64,000 nt of DNA from Monocercomonoides exilis (lineage: Eukaryota > Preaxostyla > Oxymonadida > Polymastigidae): NCBI GenBank assembly GCA_001643675.2, contig LSRY02000002.1:471501-535500 (forward strand). Direction: 5' to 3'. Of the stretch, positions 46,293 to 58,200 are shown in pieces. Under the pieces are notes generated by a model, which searched no databases, was not told where the DNA came from, and was given only the letters and a program-made list of their open reading frames with translations. The translations under genes were made by a program, and so were the position numbers. The first letter of the stretch is position 1. The number at the start of each line of letters is the position of its first letter.

Positions 46293-47640
46293 TTTGACAT
46301 ACAAATCAGTTTGCGAAAAAGGACTTCTTCCCGGGAATTATTAGATTTGAAAATCTTTGTTGGAACAGAAAATGGCAAATGGCAGAGTGAATGTATCTTT
46401 GACTGCAGTTTCACTTCGTGCTCACTTACAGGTTTAAATGGTGGAGGGATATGCCGTACTACTGTTCCAGCTGCATTCAAAATGAGGAACCTCCAATTTA
46501 TTTCGTGCAACGCATTGTCATATGGCGGAGGATTTTGGTTTAATCCGAACCAACAAACAGCACCAAGCAACAACCTTTATTGCTATTTCTTCTTCTTCCA
46601 CGATTGCAGTTGCAACGCCTCCACTCCATATGGCCATGATGTGTATTTTCAAGACAATTACAATTTCTTCTCATCGAACAACCCATTCTACGAATCGTAT
46701 ACAACGAATAGTGATGAAAAGATGGTGTGCTATTGGAATGGAGCATATCAGCATACAGAAAAGAAGGATTGGCTGAAAGAAGGGATGAAGGATCGGTATG
46801 TTGGGGTGAGTGGAAATGACACAAACAATCTGTGTGGGATGACTGAATTGGCACCGTGCAAGACAGTGGGGCATGCGGTGAGTTCGAGCATGGTGCAGCT
46901 GAGCTCGACAATCACGTTGCTGGGTGGAAGGCATGTGAGCGAAGGGGTGACGATCAGTGTTGGGAAAAAGAAGATAATAATAACAGGGAAAGGGAAAACA
47001 ATGAGTGTGATTGGGACGAATTCTCTTTCTTTGACTTCGACAACGCTGTTTAGCGTATCTTCTGGTCAGCTGGAGGTGGGACATGTGGGGATCGATCACA
47101 ACTCTATCAGAAGTTCATTGCAAAAAATGTTTGCAGTATCACTCTGGAAACAGCAGGAAACATGCAGCAATCGAGCTCAACTTTTTTGTTCATCTCCAAT
47201 CAACCATTTTACTCATTTGTGCAGCATTCTCTCATCCTCTGCCACTGCTCAGCCTCGCTCAGATTTCGTGGACAGGACAAGACAGACACTCCTTTCAGCA
47301 GCCAAAGATGGAAAATCTTGTTTCACTCAGTCCCCACAGATTTTTCTGTTGTCTTCGAAATCGCACTGTTCCTCCCCCACATCCTCACCTTCTCCTTCTC
47401 ATTCTCATTCTCCTTCTTCTTCTCCTTCTTCTACAACCTCTTCCTCTTTTTCTCCTTCTTTTTCTTCTTCTGCTTCTTCATCTTCGTATTCTTCTTCTTC
47501 TGCGATTTGCCGTTTTCCACCAACTGCCCCATCTTCAACTTCGTAAATGTTTTCTTCATCAACTTCTTCTCCAACTTTTTCGATGCCATTATCACTTTCT
47601 TTGCATTGGATCGGAATATCGACCTTATGATTCATTAAAG
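46293..47640 (+). pseudogene. Broken surface-protein gene fragment B
   Basis: From 46293 (just after TAA at 46290) to about 47115, frame 3 is homologous to the 53.6-54.4 kb part of giant gene D. Shared landmarks are CSF/CNA Cys repeats, FHDCSCN (FHECSCT in D), YGHDV (LGHDV), SYTTNSDEK (SYTTNTNEK) and KDWL. Then comes the module opening GVSGNDTNNLCG, ending PCKTVGHAV. After 'GQLEVGHVGIDHNS' the match is lost and a Ser-rich stretch follows in mixed frames, ending at stops before 47640. There is no start codon with a signal peptide, no membrane span and no kinase-like tail. It is a truncated gene or gene-conversion donor, not a full gene. Confidence 0.72.
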
Positions 47641-47725
47641 CTGTTCAATCGGAAGCACAGACAAATTGAATCAAATATTATTTCATTCACTTTTTATTCT
47701 CTAAACATCATCATAATCGTTATCA

Positions 47726-48559
47726 ATGCCTTTAATTGTTTTGCAAAAAATGCATCAGAACAGCTTTCCTCTTCTGCAGTGGTGCATTTCGCTCTGCTTC
47801 ATCACTTCGAACAGCTTCCGCGATCCGGCTGTTACAAATGGAGTGAATGAGGTGAATGGGCACGGAAGGAGGAATGACTATGGGATTAAGGAGCTCACAG
47901 GGACGTTGCGTTCATCCGCTCGCTTTATGACACCGCCAAGAAGCAACGAGAGAGGAGCGCATGTTCAAAAAGGTGAGGCAAAGAATGTGGATTTCAGAAG
48001 CAAATTGAGCGCAGAGCAGAAGGAAGGAAATCAGAAGGAAGAGCCAAAGACGAAGACTAAGATGGAGAAAGACGAGTTTTGTGCATCTCAAATTTACACT
48101 TTTGATACAAGACTTCAACATGCAGTAACAGAAAGGAGGAGGAGGGACAGGGGAAGAGAAGAAGGAGGTGATGAAAATGATGATGAACAACAGCAGGCAT
48201 TTTACTCGTTTGACTGCACACTCTCATCTGCCCAGCTGCACACTCAAAGTGGCGTAGCCTCCTCGACAATTGCTTCCTCTTCTTTATCTTGCTTGCCACA
48301 CACACAGTTGCCTACCCCTTCTGTTCTTGTTGGAACTCCTCCATAGTTACTTACTCCTTCATCTCCAGCCACCGACTCCTCTTCATTCACACAGAAGTCC
48401 CTCTGCACATTCAACCCAAGCTCTTCTTCTTTATCGTCCATGCCTTCATTTTCCTCTCTTTCATTTTCCACTCCAAAGCATTCATTCATTGGGTTCTATC
48501 GTTCTCTAAATGCTGCAGTCAACAAAATTGCAAGGAATCTTATAAAGCCAGTGAGATAG
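47726..48559 (+). pseudogene. Uncertain open frame with one in-frame TAG
   Basis: Frame 2 is open from 47726 to a TAG at 48344-48346 and then again to TAG at 48557-48559. The encoded residues are charged in the middle and Ser/Pro/Thr-rich at the end. Composition does not look like an antisense shadow, but I recognise no family and no close match to the surface modules. It may be a degenerate continuation of fragment B or a separate decayed gene. Confidence 0.3.
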
Positions 48560-49610
48560 CAGATAGCGGATGATGATGAGAATTCATTTTCTTAGTGCAA
48601 ACGGAATGACTCAAAAACAACTGGAACATCATCATCTGTAGTTGATAGAGTTTCGAGTGGAGGGGCGAACAACAAGCACAATCAGATAACTTGAATGATT
48701 TCATTTAAATATTTTTCCTTTTTCAATTGGAAATTGTTTTTGGTTTTTTTTAACTGATTGATCATAAATGTGTAAAATAAACAGAAAAAATAACAAAAAA
48801 GAATTAACAAACATTGCGAAATGATGAATTTTATTTTATAGTTGACTGCAGGTCTATTTTGATTGTTTTTATTATTTGTAAATTATTGAATATAATTTAT
48901 CTTCATTCATTTAACAAAACAGTTCAAAAATTTTTTGATAGAAATTCATTATGAACAAATCTTATCAATTATATGATTTTTTTTAATAAACAAATATAAT
49001 TCATAAATAAAAAATGCAATTTAAGAAAGTGGTTCAAGCGAATTTTTTCGAATACCACAATAAATTTTTATCGAAAAAAGTTATTCCGAAAAGCCAGAGT
49101 TTATTCCAATTAAATTTTTTTATTCCAATAAAAATTATTTATTCCGAATAAACTTTATTTATTCGAATAAGTTATTATTATTCGAATAAAACCTTTCTAT
49201 TCTCATTGTATCTAGTAAAACAGTTATGAAGTTCAATCAATCCATTTTGTGTAATCTTTTTCTGCAAGTATTATTTTTAATGCATATTAAATATTTAAAA
49301 TATTTTGTATCGAATGAATGTAGAATTTGAGTGCATAAAATATCATAATTTTTCATAAAATATTATGGTAAAGTTAATCAATTATTTGTTTGAAATGTGA
49401 ATTATTTTCTTGCTTTTGGTGTCACTGTATAAATATTATTAATAATTATATCTTCAATTTCATAGAAAATGTGTTATGCATTTGTGCATGGAATCTGAAC
49501 CTCAAAGAAGGGAAAAAGGTTCAAGTTTTTATTTTTTCTTGGCAGCCTTCGATAAGGGAAGAAATGATTACTGAATCGCGAGCATATGAAGATTTTGAAA
49601 AAATCTTTAT
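48560..49610. other. AT-rich spacer between surface-gene fragments
   Basis: Mostly AT-rich, with the right-hand TTATTC array at 49081-49194. The open frame at 49390-49614 has no recognisable family features; it could be the eroded 5' end of fragment C. Confidence 0.5.
49081..49194. repeat. Array of degenerate TTATTCGAATAA-type palindromes (right)
   Basis: About six copies or variants are seen (TTATTCCGAATAA, TTATTCGAATAA, TTATTCCAATAA) in 114 bp. It is the same family as the array at 45836-45930. Confidence 0.65.
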
Positions 49611-51126
49611 GTGAATTGCACAAATACAATTTTCAGTTACATCTTATTCATCCGAAAATGTTCAAAAAAACAGATCATGGCTAAGCGTTTAATAACGAGT
49701 GTAAGTTTAGATGAACATCACACACAATACAATTTTATAAACTGTTTAACATTTTGTGGAGGAGGCGTTCCAATGTGGTATCCTCAGTCAAGTTCGGTTT
49801 GGACAATCTGTGAAAACAGAGCGGTAAGTTTTAAAAATAACAAATTGGTGTTGAACTGGTTGGTATTTCTGGATCTATAATATGAACTCTACTTGCCAAT
49901 TCCTGTTTTCCAAATGCACGTGTGTTGGAAATTCTGGAAACAATTCAGTAGGTTCTTTAACATTTAATGATCCTCCAGAAAATAAGCCAAATCAGTTTTT
50001 GATTGAGGAATGCCAGTTTATCAGGAATAAATTAAATGGTTCTTCTGCTTTTGGCGGTGCTGCGTTATGTTGCACAAACACCTTCACTTGGATGAATAGT
50101 ATAAAGTTCATCGCATTCTGTTTTTTCGATAGCAATTCCGCAACAAATGGCAGAGGAAATGATGTGTTCTTCAATGGCAGCAGCATCACCCAATCTCCAT
50201 TCGAGAATTGTGGCTCAACAACAGCATCAAAAAGAGTGTGGAATCAAGGAACTGCTGATAACGCTGAGTACAATGGCTGGCTCCCACTCATTGCCCAGAA
50301 CAAAATTATTGCAAATGGTGGAAGTGATGTCGATTCCTGTGGCAAAACACAGCAAAGCTCCTGTGCCACGGTGGAGTATGCCCTCTGATGCGTTGATCCC
50401 TTCAGCGATTCCTCCCTCTCTCTTCTCGTCTCCACTTTCACTCCAACAAAGACTCTCACATTTCGTGCTCCAAATACAAAAATCACTGGAAATGGCACAA
50501 CTGCCACCATCATCGCCTCCAGTGGCATTCCCCAACCACCAAACTCACTTTCACAGTCATCACAGTCATCATCATCATTTTCATCCTTGTCATCATCATC
50601 AACATCTTCTTCACCAGATCCATCTGCCACTTCTGCCCTCTTCCAACAGACACAGTGCTCCCTCACAGTCTCTGCCCTCGCCATCGCTCACAACTCCACA
50701 AATGCAATCACCCCCATCCTCTTCCACCTCTCCAATGACTCCCCTTCCCTCAACCTCAACACAACTACCATCACCGGAACAACCTCCATAACAATAAAAA
50801 CTCCCCTCTTCTTCCTCACTGCTGGCTCCCTCGCTCTCAACCACACAGCAATCACCAGACTCGCACTCAACAGCCAAAGCATCTTCCACCTCACCTCCCT
50901 CACAGCACCCCTCTCCCTCAACTCCTCCAACATCACCGACATCACCTCCACAGCCTCACCCGCCAGCTGTGTCCTCTCCTCTGCCACCTCCCCTGCCCTC
51001 TCCATCTCCCTCGCCAACTGCACCATCACCAACATAGACTCAGCTCCACAAAACCAACAGACTGCCACCAATGGCGGATGCATCTCATTCGCCTCATCTG
51101 TCTCTGTTATCACATTTTCTGTTTGA
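49611..51126 (+). pseudogene. Broken surface-protein gene fragment C
   Basis: Frame 3 is open at 49611-49880, then the homology moves to frame 1 at about 49880, a frameshift; no GT-AG intron restores the frame. Frame 1 carries ectodomain features: Cys repeats (CQFLFSKCTC, ECQFIRN), NGRGNDVFFN, and the module opening NGGSDVDSCG ending SSCATVEYAL. A TGA at 50386-50388 interrupts, and the same frame resumes at once with CVDPFSDSS. It then runs 245 codons through Ser/Thr-rich beta-helix-like repeats to TGA at 51124-51126. There is no signal peptide, membrane span or tail. Its sense strand is C/T-rich, unlike the G/A-rich intact genes A and D. Confidence 0.75.
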
Positions 51127-52224
51127 AATCCCTTCTTTGCGGATTTTGTGTGAGCGGAATATAGTTAGTGCTTTAGAAAAAGAGTAGAAAAAATTAACGG
51201 AGAATGACAAATGCTCAGAGAAACAGAAGCAAAAACGAAAAGAAAAATAAATCATTTTGAAAAGATGTTGGAGTTATTGATTCGATGAAGAAGAAGTTAA
51301 TGGGGGAAGAAGAAAATAAAGAAGAAGAAAAAGAAGATGAAGAATGTGGAAAGAGAGATAAAATAAAGTGTAAGAAAGAGAAAAATTACACATTTTTATA
51401 ATTGGACTATCAAACGAGAGAGAGAGTGCAAAGAATGAAAAGAAAAACCTGAAGAGAAGAAAACAAAGAAATCAAAGAAAATATTTCTATGAATTAGGAT
51501 CTTCAACAACACAATGTTGTGTCTAAGGTGAAAGCATTTGAAGCACAACAAAAGACGTGAATGAAGCCAATTTGAGAAATAAAATGGTCAAATAAAATCC
51601 TTTTTCTTTGGGCCATTTTTGCAAATTCTGTGAAATATTTGATCGATTAATTTTCCAATGAAAAAGCTGAAGATATCTGTTTATAAATTCAATAAGGTCT
51701 TCAAATTTTTCGCAAAGATTGATAAGTTAACAACAGGAAAGAAACACAAAAGGAAAATGAAAAGCATTAACCTTTCAAAGGCTGTGATAAAGAATAAGAC
51801 CTTCTTCAACATCTAAAATGCTTAACATTTGATTTTGAAGGGACAAACAATAAAACGATCAACATTCGAGAAAGGAATTAATATCTCTCGAAAGTTCTTG
51901 AACCTCAAATTTTTCTCAAGAATAAGTTAAATCAAAGATATTGCACACAACTGAAAGCAGAATCCGTTGAATCAACGCAATCAATAAGAATTTGTTGATG
52001 AAATAACGTTATAACTGATATGCTTTTCAACAGAATGAATTATCATAATTCACTTACAGAATCGAAAACAAAAAGAATTTGTTATGACTTCATCGATTTT
52101 TTCCTGTGCAATTTATTGACAAATAATTTTTCCTTTTTGGAAAAAAAGTTATTTCAACCATAATTGAAAATTGCAGTTGATCACAGTTTCTGGAAAGAGA
52201 AAAACAAGCAGCAATTTCTTTCCA
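51127..52224. other. Intergenic region upstream of giant surface gene D
   Basis: An AT-rich stretch with GAAGAA-type tracts near 51280-51350. No gene is seen. The promoter and 5' UTR of gene D should lie at the right end. Confidence 0.6.
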
Positions 52225-55200
52225 ATGCGCGTAAAGTTGGCAAAATGCAATGGTATCCCCATATTGATACTTTTGGCGCTTGTTCACTCGTCAGTCGAGA
52301 AAAGTGTGAACGAACAAGAAGGAACAGAAAAAGGAATTTCTATTGATTTTGGAGAAAAAGGCATAAATCCATTTGAAAGAGGACGCAATGAAATAAAAAA
52401 CAAAAATAACTTTTTTGCAAAAGACATTTCATGCTCCAGAAATTGTCTCAAAGACTCGTTTTTAAAAGATGTGAAAGAACAACAAATTGAAGAAATAATT
52501 GAAAAAGAAACAGAAAAGGAAACTCGAAAAAGAAGAGAAGAATATATTGATAATAAGGATTTTTTGATAATTAATGACAAACGACGAGAGGCAAAAAGCA
52601 TCATAAGGTGTCAAATTGAAGCATGGAATTCTTCAGTTGCGATACGCAAATTGGAAGTTTTTGGATCAGAGAAAGGGAAGGGAATTGATGTGGGAAGAAA
52701 CTCGTTTTTGCATTTCGAATGTGTGGAGATGATGGTGGAATGCGCACATGAATCTCCAATTCTGTGCATTGGAGGAAGAATCCTTCTGGAAAATACAAGC
52801 CTGAAAATGGAATGGGAAGGGAAAACGATGCCTCCGATGTTTTTCTCTGGGCAATGCAGCAGAAGAGAGAACGAGCTTGGAGAGGCAAAGATAAGAGCGT
52901 GCAGCTTTGGATCCTTCTGCTTGTGGGACACAGCTCCATTTATTGTGTCACCAGCATTTGAGAATGTTGAAGTGATCGGCTCGAGATTTGCGAACATCAC
53001 AGTTGGAAGCCAGTGGAGGTTCGTCGATGGAGGACTATACAGTTGCAAAACAAGGCTTGAATGTGTGGAATACATGCGAGTGGAGGATGTGCTGGATGGG
53101 GCTATTGTTCCTCCGCTGAGCATGCCATCATCATCTGTTGTCTCGCGAAACTGCACCTATCAAGGCAACATCAGACATCCGAACAAATACGATATTTACA
53201 AAGGAAGCGAAGGAAGAAGAGAACTTGACGCATCGGCTTCATTTGAGGACGACACATTCGAAGGCTGCAGAACTGATGCCGGATCAGGAGGGGCTTTAAG
53301 TGTTAAATCTTCTTTAGTGTTGCTAAACGTTACGAGATGCAATTTCACAGGATGCTATGCATATACAGGAGGAGGTGCCATCGATGCGACAAATTCAAAA
53401 GGAGCAATGGTTATTGAAACATTTTTCCTAAATAATACAGCAGAGACTCAAGGAGGAAGCTATAACATGGTTGGGAATAATGAGTGTTCACTAACTCGAA
53501 AGTGTCTGTTCAAAAACAGTCAGGTTTACGAACAAGGAAGAGGAAGTGCTTTCTGTTTAAGCGTTTATTCCAATTATTTTCCAACGAGCTGTCTTGGATC
53601 TGACGATGGAAATGGAGGACAAGCCCAGGTTATGGATTGCCAGTTTGTGAAATGTGTTAATAAAGGAAATTACGGGGCTGTAATGAGTTGGTCATACTCC
53701 AGCATTTTTGCAATGAGGAGTTGCCAATTTATTAAATGTTCAAGTTTTCAAGAAGGAGGTGCAATTCGCCACCATTTTGTTAAATGTCCAGGAGATCAAA
53801 CGAATTTGAAAGCATTTTTCTTTTTGTTTTTTCATGAATGTTCTTGCACAAATGGTGAGAATCCATTGGGGCATGATGTTCGTCTTTATCAAACAAGTGC
53901 AAATGTGAATATCACATCGACACCTTTCAAAGAGAGTTATACAACAAACACTAACGAAAAACGGTTATTTAATATGGGCACAGGTAAATATGAAAAAGAT
54001 TGGCTTCCAACAACGAAAAAGTTGTTCACCTCTTGCTTTGTATCAACAAGTGGGAATGACGGGGACGAGTTGTGTGGGTTATCTGACGAATCGGGATGCA
54101 GAACAATTTCACATTCGCTGGGGAAGTGCATGACTCAGTTTGAGTCGATGATATTTTTGGGGAAAGGAACACACACATCAGAGGAGGGAGAAATAAGTGC
54201 TGGAAATCGGGAGCTGAGTGTGCGTGGGGAGGGTGTGGAAGAGACAGTTGTGAGCACAAACAGCATGGAGAATGGAGACAGTCTGTTAAGTGTGACAAGC
54301 GGAAGAGTTTTTGTGAGCTTGTTCACAGTCGAGCACTCACACACGAAGCATGAGATGAGACTGTTTGTTGTGAGGGGAAGTGGAAGTGTGGAATTGAAGA
54401 GAATGCGGATGCAGCCATCAAACGGACATTCATCTCTGAATGCATTTGGAGCATCACTGATCGTGTCTGGAGCAGGAGAAGGGAAAGTGGGGATGGAGCA
54501 GGTTGAGATTGGAAACTTTGTGCTGGAAGATGCGCCAATTATCGATGTTGAAGGGAAATGGAAAGTGACAATGTCATTTACCACTTTCAGGAATATTGTG
54601 AGGTTGAGGGGAGGTGGGAGTGTGATATCGAAGAGTGTGATAGAAGGTGAAGTGTTGCTGATGAACAATGTGACGATGCAGGGATGCAGATGTGAGAGCG
54701 GGGACGGAGGAGGAATGGCAGTTAGGATGGAATCAGGAGCTCGTGCTCGTGTGGGGAATGAGAGCGAAGTTTTGTTTGGTGGGTGTGAGGCGAAAAAAGG
54801 GCAGAACGGAGGAGGAGGGTGTGGAGGAGGGATGATGATTGAAGTGAAGGAAGGAGGATATGATTTTGTGATTGACAAAGCATCTTTTGAAGGGTGTGTG
54901 GCAACAAAGGCAGGGAGCAAGCTGTTTGTGAGAGCACCCCAGATGGAAGAGGTGGCGAAGAGAGAGCGGCTGAAGTTTGCAATTGATGAAAGCAATCTGA
55001 GTGAGGTGTGTGGTTTTGAGAATGGGGATGAAGCGAATGTTATTCCACTTGTGGTGTATCTGCGGAGTAAGCCAAATGAATACTATGTTGGAGGGCGGAA
55101 CAAGAGAGACTGGGAGATGTGTGGATTTGGAGATGTGCAGTGTGCGAGTGTGGATTATGCGATCAGGAAGCATGGGACTGGGGCAGGGATAACAGTTGTG

Positions 55201-58200
55201 GCGAGCAGCGTGGCAGTGGTGAAAGGCGAGGTTGAACTTATGAATGGAGTTGTTGTGGTGAAAGGACAGGCATCTCCACCTCGAGTAGTGATAGAGAGCA
55301 GAGAGAGTGGGAGAGCAGAGGGAGTGATCACAACAGCTGGAGCAACAACATCGATTGTGAATCTGGTGATATCGCTTCCAGTAAGTGTGGGTGAAGGAAG
55401 AAGCGTGATTGCGTGCCGGAGTGGGAGTGTGGAGGTGAGACAGTGCAATTTAGAGGGAGGGGAAGGAGAGAGGATTGGATATGTGGTTATGCAATGCAGC
55501 GGAGGCAAGTTGAGTGTGCGACAGGTGGCAGTGAGTGGGCTGAGCTTTGGAGGGAGCTGCATGGTCTGTGTGAGCAATAATGGAGAAGGATTGATTTCCC
55601 AGACAAACATTAGTGGAGGAACAGTGGAATGTGAAAATGGATTGGTATATTATGCATCGAGTGGGAAGCTTGTTGTTGAGCAGACGAAATTTGAGGGGAT
55701 AACATGCTCGTTGAGTGGGATTGTGGTTGGACGAGGAGGGAGCGATCTGGAGATGGAGAAATGCACATTCAGCGGGATTGAGAGCACAGCAGGGAATGGG
55801 AGTGGAGTGCGGTGTGTAATTGGAGATGGGGAGAGTGTGGTGATTGGGAACAGCAGCTTTTCTGGGTGTTGTGTGGAGAAAGGATGTGGAGGGGGAGTGT
55901 GTGTGGAGATAGAAGCAGGAGGATATTTTCGAATGGGGAGGAGCGAGGAAGAAACATTTGTTGAAAAGTGCAGGAGCTGTTTGAGAGACAGAGTTGGAGG
56001 ATGTGGAGGAGGGATGTTTTTGAAAATGGAGGGAGGCAGTGAATCAAAAGGATGGGATTATGAGGTGTGTGGAGTGGTGTTTGGGACAGGTGTGGGGAAG
56101 AATGAAGCAACAAGAGGAGGAGACAATGTTTTTGTGAAAGCTGAAGATCTGAGTGAAGCAGTGAGTGGAGGAAAGTTTGTGGGAGTGATTGCGACAGATA
56201 AAGGGAGAATGAGAGAAGCGATGGGGTTTGAAGGTGGTGATGAGAGTTTTCTGATTCCGCTGATGTTTTTCATGGTTGAAGTGGAAGGTGTTGCGGGGCA
56301 TGTTGGAGGAGTGAATAAGCGAGACTTTTCAGGGTGTGGGTTTGAAGGATATGGATGTGCGACTATTGGGAAGCTGGTTGGATTGAGGTTTGCAAACAGT
56401 GAGAAGAAGATAATTGTGAATGACGGGTTCAGCTGGAGAGAGAAGGTGGAGATGAGCAGATGGAAGTGGGAGCTGAAGGGTGTGGAGAGAGGAACAAATG
56501 TGAATGTGGCGTGGGGAGAGGCGGGAGTTGGAAATGGGATGATTCACACAACAACAGAAACACATGTGTCAAATTGCACATTTGGCGTGTTGGTGAAGAG
56601 TGAAGGAGTGTGTTGTTTGATTGAGTGTGTGGGAGGTGATTTGGAGATGGTGTGGTGTGTGATGAGGCTGTCTGGTGAAGAGGGATTGGATGGTGCGAGT
56701 AGTGGGCTATTGAAAGTTGAGGGAGGCGGAGTGGTACTGGATGCGTTTGTGGTTGAGGGAAGCGGGGAAATAGAGTTTATGGGAGTGCCAATTGATATTG
56801 GAGGAGGTGGGAAGATGAAGGTGAACAACAGTGTTTTTGACTGTGCTTGGCACAGAGGAGGAGATGGAGGGTGCATTGGAGTGGAGAGTGGAACTGGTCA
56901 ATTGCGAGATGTCCATGTTGATAATTGCACGATCAAAGGAAAGTGTGGATGTGGGAATGGGCTTCGAGGAGGAGGGATGATTGTGAGGCAGGGTGAGGGA
57001 GCAGAGGTGGTGATAGAGGGGACAAAGTTTGAAGGATGTGAAGTGCCTGAGGGAGAAGAAGGAGAAGAAGGAGGAGAAGGAAGGGGATTGGGAGGAGGGG
57101 TATTTTTATTGTGTTCAGATGGTGTGAGTGGGTTTGAATTGAAAGGGCTGGAGTTTGAGGGGTGCAAAGCATGGAAGGGGAAGAATGTGTTTGTGGAAGG
57201 GAGGGATTTGAGTGCTATTGTGAGTGGAGGCTCAATGAATTTTGAGAGAGGTGAGATGGAGATGGGGGATCTGATGGGATATGAGCGTTGTTCAACAGGT
57301 GATACTTTTGGAATTCCACTTGGTGCATATCTTGATCAGTTTGGTGGAACAGCATATGTTGGAGGAGAGTCAGACTGGGGATATGATCATTCAGGTTGTG
57401 GGATGGCATATGCGCCGTGTCGAACAATTGAACAGGCACTGAAAGTGCGTTTTGGAGGAGTAGTTGGAAGTGGAGAAGTGGTGGCGATGGAATCATTTGA
57501 GCTGAAAGATCATGTGGTGCTTGAGCTGCAGGGAGTGAAGTTGAAAGGGGTTGTTGAGGGAGGAGAGACAAGTGTTCTGGTTCGTGATGATGGAGCAGGG
57601 GAGGGAGTAGGGATGTTGGAAACCAGAGTGAATGTATTTGTGAAGAATATATCATTTTCTGTTCCCAACGAGTTTTCGGCAGCCAGATGGGAGTGTCTGT
57701 TTGCATGCAAGGGAGAGGAGCTGAAGCTGGAGAACTGCCAGGTGGAGCAAATGAATGGGCAGTTGAAAATGAAGTATTCATTGATAAAAGCGAGTGGAGG
57801 AAAGGTGGTTGTGGATGGGTTGAAGATGGCAAACATGAATACAGGTGGATTTGAGTTGTTTGATCTGTGTGGAGGTGAAGGAGTGTTTGAAGGATTGGAG
57901 ATGGAGAATGTTGTTTGTGGAGCCGAAAGTGGGCTGATTGGCGTGAGGGAGGGATCGGCACTGAGGGTGGAAAACAGTACAGTGAAGGGAACAACAATGG
58001 ATGATGGAAGTGTTGTTGTGTTTGAAGAAAGGGCAAGTGTTGGGGCGAAGAACATCAGTGTGGAGGGAAAGACACGGAAGAGCGGGAATGGAGGTGTGTT
58101 TGCAGGGAGAGTGGGAGAAGGGCAGAAAGTGGAGGTGAAGGAGAGCACATTTGTGCAGGATGTGTGCATGGGGAATCCGTCTTGTGGAGGATGTGTGTTT

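Noticed and set aside
49824-49948. Possible GT-AG intron of 125 nt in fragment C
   Set aside because: Splicing would place TAG as the next codon, so it does not restore the frame; a frameshift is the better reading.
50386-50388. Stop-codon reassignment or selenocysteine at the TGA in fragment C
   Set aside because: TGA ends the augmin and kinase genes normally, and fragment C has a second defect, so a pseudogene is simpler. No selenocysteine hairpin was identified by eye.
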